From NCBI RefSeq assembly GCF_003205295.1, contig NZ_QJRP01000001.1:1-64000 (forward strand): a stretch of 64,000 nucleotides of DNA, read 5' to 3'. Position 1 is the first letter of the stretch, and every line of letters starts with the position of its first letter. The translations under genes and the position numbers were made by a program. The notes beneath the pieces are model-generated. The model ran no database searches. It saw only the letters and a program-made list of their open reading frames with translations, and was not told the DNA's origin. The DNA is from Pseudomonas mosselii. GTDB lineage: Bacteria > Pseudomonadota > Gammaproteobacteria > Pseudomonadales > Pseudomonadaceae. Below are positions 58,532 to 64,000 of the stretch, piece after piece.

Positions 58532-59316
58532 GGCTGTTCCAGCAAAGGGCCGAGCAGGCGTACCTTGGCCAGTGCGATGAACACCTGGTCCTCGGCCTGG
58601 GTCATCAGCAGGAACAGGTACGGTACCAGCAGCGCACTGCAGACCAGGCTCTTGATCGGCATGGACAGGATGAACACGTTCAGCGTCGGCGCGAAGCGGC
58701 TGATCAGGGCCAGGCCGAATTCGGCGAGGAACATGGCGATCAGCAACGGCGCGGCGAACAGCACGCACAGGGCCAGCAGGTAATCGAACTGGGCCAGGAA
58801 GAACGCGTTCCACTGGCTGTCGATGTGCGGGTAGAAGCTTGCCACCGGCCAGCTGGCGTAGCTGCCCAGCAGTGCGCCCAACAGCCCCAGGAAGGCACCA
58901 CCGGTGAAGAACAGGGTGACGAGCGTCTGGACCATCAGGGCACCGGTGGGGCTGGTCTGGCTGCCCAGCAGCGGGTTGAGGGTTGAAGCCAAGGTGGCCC
59001 CGCGCTGGTTGTCGATGAGAAAACCGCAGGCCTCCAGGGCCCAGAATGGAATGACCACCACGAAGCCCAGCAGCAGGCCGAGCAGCACTTCCTTGCCGAT
59101 CAGCAGGCCCAGCTGCAACCCGTCCAGATCGGCGGGCAGGGTGTCGGCCACGCAGGGGTAGATGAACAGCGCCAGTGAACAGGCCACGCCGTTGCGCACC
59201 AGGGCGCCACCCAGCACTTGCTTGCCAAGAATCGGCAGGAGGAGGAAACAGCCGAACAGCCGGGGCAGGATCAGGCTGAAACTCAGCAGCACCTGTTCAA
59301 GCGTCTGGACCGTCAT
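58528..59316 (-). CDS. pscT: Export gate protein SctT
   Basis: A 262-residue hydrophobic protein of the FliR/SctT family, part of the export gate with SctR and SctS. Several membrane helices (LLSFSLILPRLFGCFLLLP, FFTGGAFLGLLGALLGSY, LPIKS-like MPIKSLVCSALLVPYLF). The start overlaps the pscS stop. Confidence 0.94.
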   Translation of the reverse strand: MTVQTLEQVLLSFSLILPRLFGCFLLLPILGKQVLGGALVRNGVACSLALFIYPCVADTLPADLDGLQLGLLIGKEVLLGLLLGFVVVIPFWALEACGFLIDNQRGATLASTLNPLLGSQTSPTGALMVQTLVTLFFTGGAFLGLLGALLGSYASWPVASFYPHIDSQWNAFFLAQFDYLLALCVLFAAPLLIAMFLAEFGLALISRFAPTLNVFILSMPIKSLVCSALLVPYLFLLMTQAEDQVFIALAKVRLLGPLLEQP

Positions 59317-59579
59317 CGCACCGAAGGAATCCGATTGAGCACCAGGTCGGTGTAACGGTACAGCTCGCTGCCCATCCAGTCTGCGGTGACGAACAGGGTG
59401 ACGATCACCGCCACCAGCTTGGCGACGAAGCCCAGGGTCTGCTCTTGCACCTGGGTCAACGCCTGTACCAGGGAGACCAGGGTGCCGACCAGCGCGGCTA
59501 TCAATACCGTCGGCAGTGAAAGGACCAGCACCAGCCACAGCGACTGGCTGGCAAAGTGCAGGACTTCGGTACTGCCCAT
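59313..59579 (-). CDS. pscS: Export gate protein SctS
   Basis: An 88-residue protein with two membrane helices (LWLVLVLSLPTVLIAALVG and VAKLVAVIVTLFVT) joined by the conserved SLVQALTQVQEQTLGF loop. Standard length for SctS/FliQ. Starts one base after pscR. Confidence 0.95.
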   Translation of the reverse strand: MGSTEVLHFASQSLWLVLVLSLPTVLIAALVGTLVSLVQALTQVQEQTLGFVAKLVAVIVTLFVTADWMGSELYRYTDLVLNRIPSVR

Positions 59580-59580
59580 G

Positions 59581-60234
59581 TCAGCCTCCGTAGCTCAGCA
59601 CCAGGCCATGGGAGAGTCGTCCCCAGCCGTCGAGCAGGACGAACAGCAGCAGCTTGAAGGGCAGTGAAATGGTTACGGGCGAGACCATCATCATGCCCAT
59701 GGCCAGGAGGATGTTGGAGATGATCAGGTCGATGGCGATGAAGGGCAGGTAGATCAGAAAGCCGATCTCGAAGGCCCGGCTCAGCTCGCTGATGGTGAAT
59801 GCCGGCAACAGCACCAGCAAGCTGTTGCCATCGACCCGCTCGGCGTACTTGCTGGGCCATAGCTGACGGGCGCTGTCGAGGAAGAAGGCGCGTTCACGCT
59901 CGTTGACCTGACGGTCGAGGAAGGCGCGAAACGGCGCCATGCCCTCGTCGAGAAAACGTTCGACCGAGCGGGCATCGCCGAGGGTGGTCTCATGGGCGTT
60001 CAGGTAGTCGTAGGTGGCCATGCCCACCGGGGCCATGACATAGATACTGAGGATGATCGCCAGGCCATACAGGGCCATGTTCGGCGGGATCTGTTGAACC
60101 CCCAGCGCATTGCGCAGCAACGAGAAGACCACGGCCATCTTCAGGAACGAGGTGGCCATGACCGCGATGAAGGGCGCCAGGGACAGCAGCGCCAGGCCGA
60201 GGATCAGGCTCAATTCGTCCGGCAGCTGGATCAT
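59581..60234 (-). CDS. pscR: Export gate protein SctR
   Basis: A 217-residue FliP/SctR-family protein. Membrane helices flank a periplasmic segment; family motifs LAPFIAVMATSFLKMAVVFSLL, NALGVQQIPPNMALYGLA and ISELSRAFEIGFLIYLPFIAIDLI are clear. Same length as PscR. The ATG at 60234 overlaps the pscQ stop. Confidence 0.96.
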   Translation of the reverse strand: MIQLPDELSLILGLALLSLAPFIAVMATSFLKMAVVFSLLRNALGVQQIPPNMALYGLAIILSIYVMAPVGMATYDYLNAHETTLGDARSVERFLDEGMAPFRAFLDRQVNERERAFFLDSARQLWPSKYAERVDGNSLLVLLPAFTISELSRAFEIGFLIYLPFIAIDLIISNILLAMGMMMVSPVTISLPFKLLLFVLLDGWGRLSHGLVLSYGG

Positions 60235-60500
60235 GTCGATTGCTGCTCCAGCAGGCGGTTGACTCGCACCCCAAGGCGGCCGTCGATCTGCACCAGCAGA
60301 CCGGTGCCGATACAACGCTGGTTGGCGAGGATGCGCACCTGGGCATCCAGCGGGCTGTGCAGCTCGATCAGCGCTCCAGGGTGCAGGGTCGACAGCGTGT
60401 GCAGGTCGAGGGTCTGGCGGCCGACTTCGAAACTGACCGGGATGGGTAGTTGCTCCAGAGCTTCCAGGGCGGTGTCGGTCACAGGTGGTGTTGCGTGCAT
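60231..60500 (-). CDS. Possible internal-start product SctQ-C
   Basis: In-frame ATG at 60500 inside pscQ (Met219), preceded by ctggag at a suitable distance. It would give an 89-residue SpoA-domain protein like YscQ-C (internal start at Met218 in Yersinia), a structural part of the sorting platform. Not proven from sequence. Confidence 0.5.
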   Translation of the reverse strand: MHATPPVTDTALEALEQLPIPVSFEVGRQTLDLHTLSTLHPGALIELHSPLDAQVRILANQRCIGTGLLVQIDGRLGVRVNRLLEQQST

Positions 60501-61154
60501 GCGGACTAGCTCCAGATGTGTGTCGTCGAGTTGCAGTTCGGCCCAGGGGTGGCCATCGAGCATGCCCAGCAGCCTTGGGGAAACTGGCGTACCGGCGGGC
60601 AGCAGCAGGATATCGCCGGTGCCGAGGTCACACAGGTCGTGCAACGTCATTTCGAGGGGACGCCACTGCAGCGAGAGGTTCAGCAGTATGTTCAGGCGTT
60701 CACGCAGTGGGCGCCATGGCAAGGCTTCCAGCAGGCGCTCGCTGTCGCCTTGTACCCAGCAGGGCAGCAGGCTTTGTGCGTTTTTCAGCGTTACCTGCAG
60801 GCCAGGTGCGCGGTCGATGGCCCCTGCCGGCTCGATGCCCAGGCATTGCAGACCGGGTATGCGAGGGGTATCCCGTTGCAGCACCGCCAGCTGCAGCGCG
60901 GCGGGCAGGCTGGCAAAGTCGGCCTCCTGCAAATGCGGGGTCAGCCATTGCGCCAGGCGCTGCCGGCGGCACAGCAGGCGCGCCGGCACACCGCGCCAAT
61001 CGATCAGCATGGCCAGATCCGGCTCATCGCCTGGAACGGTGATGCTCAGCGACGCTTGGCCTTCACCGTCGGCATAGTAACGTTGGCGATGGCTCAGTAA
61101 CTGCTGCAAGCGCAGTTCCCAGGCATGGGCGGCAGGAAAGCTCGGTGCATTCAT
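60231..61154 (-). CDS. pscQ: Cytoplasmic ring protein SctQ
   Basis: A 307-residue FliM/FliN-like protein of the sorting platform. Its C-terminal SpoA domain is LPIPVSFEVGRQTLDLHTLSTLHPG...GTGLLVQIDGRLGVRV (residues 235-300). Met219 has a ribosome-site-like ggag nine bases upstream, at the place where YscQ has an internal start for a separate C-terminal product. The main start overlaps the pscP stop. Confidence 0.92.
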   Translation of the reverse strand: MNAPSFPAAHAWELRLQQLLSHRQRYYADGEGQASLSITVPGDEPDLAMLIDWRGVPARLLCRRQRLAQWLTPHLQEADFASLPAALQLAVLQRDTPRIPGLQCLGIEPAGAIDRAPGLQVTLKNAQSLLPCWVQGDSERLLEALPWRPLRERLNILLNLSLQWRPLEMTLHDLCDLGTGDILLLPAGTPVSPRLLGMLDGHPWAELQLDDTHLELVRMHATPPVTDTALEALEQLPIPVSFEVGRQTLDLHTLSTLHPGALIELHSPLDAQVRILANQRCIGTGLLVQIDGRLGVRVNRLLEQQST

Positions 61155-61993
61155 GGTTCAGGCCACCCCTCATCCTCTACATGACGCCTGTTGCGCGAGC
61201 CTTGCTGGTTGTCGCCATTTGCGCCAAAGCCGAGGCCGACCGGCTGCGCGGGATCGAGCCGCTGCAAGCGGTCAAGCAGGTCCATGCTGGCCATCTGCAA
61301 TTGCCGCAGACTCGTCGGCGCGGCCTGGATCTCAACCTGCAGGCCAGCGCTTACATGATTCATGCGCACTTCCACATGACCCAACTGCGGCAGCTGCATT
61401 TGCAGCAAGGTCTGTTCGCGCGTACCAGTCCTGCTGCCGTACAGTTGCAATTGCAGGCGCTCCACAAGAGTCTGCAGATCCTGTGTGGGTCCAACGACCG
61501 TTGACGGCAATATCCTGTCAATCAGGGGGCGCTCACCCGATGTAGGGGAGGGCGCAGGTATTGGATCGGTATCGCTGGGTATCAGGCGAGACAGTTCGTT
61601 GCCGGTGCTGTCGTGGGCGGTTTGCGGACTTGCCTCGGTACGACTTGCCCCGGCTGATGGGGTTGGCTCTGCTTCATCCGGTAATGGTGACACGGACGCC
61701 GGAAGGGGGCGTTCAATGGCGTTCTCGATCCGCGCAGGCAGTTGCGGTGCGCAGGCGGCCGGGAATTGGCAGGTTGGAGCAGCCATGTTCAGGACCGCCT
61801 GGGCGACAGGGCGTCCTGGGTTGGCTGCGTCTTGAACGGGTCGATGTCCAGCATTCTGGGGGGCGCCGCGCTCGAGCTGCGGATTCTCCAGCAGCTGTTC
61901 GAACATCAGTCGTTGTTCATTGCGAGACACAAGGCCAGGCGTGTCAGGCGATGGAACTTCCGGCAGCGCAGGGACTGGCCGGGTGTTCAGCAT
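61151..61993 (-). CDS. pscP: Needle-length control protein SctP (short)
   Basis: A 280-residue protein: a Pro/Ala-rich, probably extended N-terminal part and a C-terminal T3S4/FliK-like domain (LQLYGSRTGTREQTLLQMQLPQLGHVEVRM, residues about 180-250) that signals SctU when the needle is long enough. PscP and YscP are longer (about 370 and 515), and ruler length sets needle length, so a shorter needle may be expected. ATG 61993 has gggagg upstream. Confidence 0.87.
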   Translation of the reverse strand: MLNTRPVPALPEVPSPDTPGLVSRNEQRLMFEQLLENPQLERGAPQNAGHRPVQDAANPGRPVAQAVLNMAAPTCQFPAACAPQLPARIENAIERPLPASVSPLPDEAEPTPSAGASRTEASPQTAHDSTGNELSRLIPSDTDPIPAPSPTSGERPLIDRILPSTVVGPTQDLQTLVERLQLQLYGSRTGTREQTLLQMQLPQLGHVEVRMNHVSAGLQVEIQAAPTSLRQLQMASMDLLDRLQRLDPAQPVGLGFGANGDNQQGSRNRRHVEDEGWPEP

Positions 61994-62457
61994 TGCGGGC
62001 CTCCCTGGCCATGGCGCTCTTCCACTTCGAGTTCCTGGCTGTGCTCTGCCTGCTGAGCGGCTTGCCGGGAGGCCTGCTCGTGCAGCTGGTTCAAGTTGTC
62101 CAACTGTTGTCTGGCCTGAGTCAGTTTTGCTTGCGCCTGCTGGCACGCCGTATGCTGGCGTGCCAGCGCGTTTTCGCATGCCACGACTCGTTCACGCAGG
62201 CTCGCTTCTCGTTCACCGAGCAGGCCGACCTGTCGACGCCAATGCTCCAGGGCATGGAGGTTGGTCAGGCGGCCCACCTGCGTGTCGAACAGGCGCTGCT
62301 CTTGTTCGACGGACCAGCGTCGATACGCCAGATGCGCTTCGACCGACTGCTCCTTGTCTGCCTGTACCGCCTGCAGGTGAGCTTGTTGATTGCACGCTTC
62401 GCGTTCGGCCCGCTGCAGTCGGCGTCGCTTGATGGATATCAGGGCAGTCAGGGGCAC
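61987..62457 (-). CDS. pscO: ATPase central stalk protein SctO
   Basis: A 156-residue coiled-coil protein, rich in Arg, Gln, Glu and Ala ([23 protein letters not shown]... [23 protein letters not shown]), as in the SctO/FliJ family. A GTG start at 62457 overlapping the end of pscN is preferred (ggag eight bases upstream) and gives the length of PscO. Longer frames run into pscN coding sequence. Confidence 0.87.
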   Translation of the reverse strand: MPLTALISIKRRRLQRAEREACNQQAHLQAVQADKEQSVEAHLAYRRWSVEQEQRLFDTQVGRLTNLHALEHWRRQVGLLGEREASLRERVVACENALARQHTACQQAQAKLTQARQQLDNLNQLHEQASRQAAQQAEHSQELEVEERHGQGGPQC

Positions 62458-63776
62458 CGGGCGATCTCCAGCAGTTGTTCGAGGCTCTGTTGCAGCGAAC
62501 TGTGTTCGCGCGGGGCCTGGCACAGCCAATTGCGGATGGCGTCACGCTTGTCGATGGCCAGGTCAGCGGCCAGATCCTGGCCTCGGGTGTATTCGCCGAC
62601 TCGCAGCAGCAACTCGACTTCCTCGTAGCGGGCCATCCATTCGCGCAACTGGCAGGCAGCGGCCCTGTGGGCAGGGCTGACTACCTGGTGCATGACCCGG
62701 CTGACCGAGCGCAGCACGTCGATGGCTGGGTAGTGGTTGGCTGCCCCCAACGCTTGTGACAGCACGATGTGGCCATCAAGGATAGAGCGGGTTTCCTCGG
62801 CGATCGGCTCGTTCAGGTCGTCGCCTTCCACCAGCACGGTGTAGATCGCGGTGATCGAGCCCTTGGCCGAGTGTCCGGCGCGTTCGAGCAGGCGTGGCAG
62901 CAGGGCGAACACCGAAGGCGGAAAGCCGCGTCGGGTCGGCGGCTCGCCCGCGGCCAGACCGATCTCCCGCTGGGCCCGGGCAAAGCGGGTCAGCGAGTCC
63001 GTCAGCATCAGGACCTTGCGGCCCTGGTCGCGGAAGTACTCGGCCACGGTGGTGGCGACGAAGGCCGCCCGGGCCCGCTCCATTGCGGGGCGGTCGGAGG
63101 TTGCGACCACCAGCACCGCTCGGCGCAGGCCGTGTTCGCCAAGCTCATGTTGAATGAACTCGCGCACCTCGCGGCCGCGCTCGCCGATCAGGGCGAGAAC
63201 GATCACGTCCGCCTTCGCGTTGCGCAACAGCGAGGCCAGCAGCGTGCTCTTGCCACCACCGGCGGGCGCGAAGATGCCGACGCGTTGTCCTTCGGCGCAG
63301 GTGAGCAGGCCATCGATGCAACGGATGCCCAGGCTAAAGGGTGTATCGACCAGCTTGCGGCTCAAGGGCGCCGGCGCATCCCGATGCACCGGGTACCAGG
63401 CTTGTGGTGTGGCCGGCATGCTGCCGTCGAGCGGATTGCCGAGGCCGTCGAGCACCGTTCCCAGCAAGTGATCCCCTACGCCCACGCGATGCATGCTCCC
63501 GGTGGGGCAGACCTCGGTGCGCGTGCAGAGGCCTTGCATGTCGCCCAGCGGGGCGAGCAGAGCCTGGTCCTGCTGCAGGCCGATGACCTCTGCCAGCAGT
63601 ACCTGCTCATGATTGGGCTTGCGCAGTCGGCACAGTTCGCCGACCTGTACTCCGGGTGCCAGTGCACGGATCAGGGTGCCGGAGACCTGGGTGACCTTGC
63701 CGTTGGCCTGGATCAGGGTGGCGTCGTTCACGGCAGACTTCAGGGCCTGGGGAATCTGGAGCAGCGATGGCGGCAT
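62448..63776 (-). CDS. pscN: Type III secretion ATPase SctN
   Basis: A 442-residue hexameric ATPase that unfolds and releases substrates from chaperones. The Walker A loop is APAGGGKST near 170 and Walker B is [19 protein letters not shown] near 255. [12 protein letters not shown] and [16 protein letters not shown] are typical of the FliI/SctN family. It is the first gene of the minus-strand operon pscN-O-P-Q-R-S-T-U, all overlapping or nearly so. An ExsA box lies about 60 bases upstream of its start. Confidence 0.96.
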   Translation of the reverse strand: MPPSLLQIPQALKSAVNDATLIQANGKVTQVSGTLIRALAPGVQVGELCRLRKPNHEQVLLAEVIGLQQDQALLAPLGDMQGLCTRTEVCPTGSMHRVGVGDHLLGTVLDGLGNPLDGSMPATPQAWYPVHRDAPAPLSRKLVDTPFSLGIRCIDGLLTCAEGQRVGIFAPAGGGKSTLLASLLRNAKADVIVLALIGERGREVREFIQHELGEHGLRRAVLVVATSDRPAMERARAAFVATTVAEYFRDQGRKVLMLTDSLTRFARAQREIGLAAGEPPTRRGFPPSVFALLPRLLERAGHSAKGSITAIYTVLVEGDDLNEPIAEETRSILDGHIVLSQALGAANHYPAIDVLRSVSRVMHQVVSPAHRAAACQLREWMARYEEVELLLRVGEYTRGQDLAADLAIDKRDAIRNWLCQAPREHSSLQQSLEQLLEIARCP

Positions 63777-63808
63777 GGGAACGATGCTGGTGCGTGAGTG
63801 AAGGGACC

Positions 63809-63859
63809 ATTCTAGGAAGCCTGTCCGGGAACGGATTTCACTGTGGGTCGTATGTTTTT
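63809..63859 (-). promoter_or_regulatory. ExsA-type promoter for pscN operon
   Basis: Minus strand 63859-63835: aaaaacatacgacccacagt then gaaat. It fits the ExsA site (A-run, GnC, TGnnA) at almost every fixed base. A -10 element TAGAAT lies at 63814-63809, 26 bases from the T of TG. Expected transcript start near 63802, with a leader of about 27 bases. Confidence 0.8.
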
Positions 63860-63895
63860 AGATTCCGGTCGCTGGGTGTTGGGCGCCGGTAGGCT

Positions 63896-63946
63896 AAAAA
63901 GAAGCGCCCGACGCTGACAGTACGGCTGTTGGCTTGCCTCTAGCAT
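63896..63946 (+). promoter_or_regulatory. ExsA-type promoter for the divergent right-edge operon
   Basis: Plus strand 63896-63920: aaaaagaagcgcccgacgct then gacag. It has the A-run, GnC and TGnnA of the ExsA site and the -10 TAGCAT at 63941-63946, with the same 26-base spacing as the opposite box. It should drive the gene starting at 63981. Confidence 0.75.
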
Positions 63947-63980
63947 GCCGCCCATTCATGTATTTCGATGTGAGGTGGTG

Positions 63981-64000
63981 ATGAGCGAAGGCATCGGCTT
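63981..64000 (+). CDS. Start of a type III gene (partial)
   Basis: ATG at 63981 with gaggtgg upstream; only MSEGIG is visible before the window ends. In P. aeruginosa the gene divergent from pscN is popN (gatekeeper). Position and the ExsA-type promoter suggest the same operon here, but the visible residues are too few to identify it. Confidence 0.55.

Overview
This window looks like chromosomal DNA of a Pseudomonas of the P. putida group. The evidence is the high GC content, the many P. putida-type REP palindromes (a gtgggagcgg core paired with its inverse), the PrrF small RNA, and gene blocks typical of that group: liuABCD next to an acyl-CoA ligase, glgE-treS-glgB, and a Csu-type pilus. 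No gene here proves the species.

Layout. Positions 1-410 hold the 3' end of a 23S rRNA gene, a 5S rRNA gene and a terminator. Positions 550-5400 carry a leucine-rich-repeat protein kinase, a propionyl/acetyl-CoA synthetase, a ZapE-type ATPase and a YdcH-like protein. A tRNA-Gln(TTG) follows at 5696. Positions 5826-10949 (minus strand) hold a red-light signalling set: bacteriophytochrome, single-domain response regulator and hybrid histidine kinase. Positions 11273-17521 are a chaperone-usher pilus operon with four small spore-coat-U pilins, a chaperone, an usher and a tip adhesin. The usher is frameshifted near its 3' end. Positions 17669-21089 hold an M14 carboxypeptidase, an unusual sigma region 4/FecR-like membrane hybrid, the iron-responsive sRNA PrrF with a Fur box, a DUF6124 protein and an S24-family repressor. 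Positions 21444-28985 are leucine catabolism (liuA-D) with a divergent acyl-CoA ligase and two LiuR-like boxes between them. Positions 29070-38261 hold a cold-shock-like protein, a giant Rhs/YD-repeat protein with an acyl carrier protein gene upstream, and a small proline-rich peptide. Positions 38399-46167 are the trehalose-to-alpha-glucan operon glgE-treS/maltokinase-glgB. Positions 46298-49556 carry a secreted small protein, a PQQ-type sugar dehydrogenase, a second ZapE ATPase and a DinB protein.

Positions 49564-64000 are a Ysc/Psc-type type III secretion island: a CesT-like chaperone, an ExsA-like activator, pscBCDEFGHIJKL plus a 58-residue ORF on the plus strand, then pscN-U on the minus strand. 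The first codons of a further divergent gene lie at the right edge. Gene order and most lengths match the P. aeruginosa system. However, the secretin lacks the C-terminal region usually bound by the pilotin, SctD, SctP and the PscH-position protein are short, and exsC, exsE, exsB and exsD are not beside exsA. Two back-to-back ExsA-type boxes lie between pscN and the right-edge gene, both with the same spacing to a -10 element. The export-gate protein SctV, the gatekeeper and the translocators are presumably beyond the right edge.
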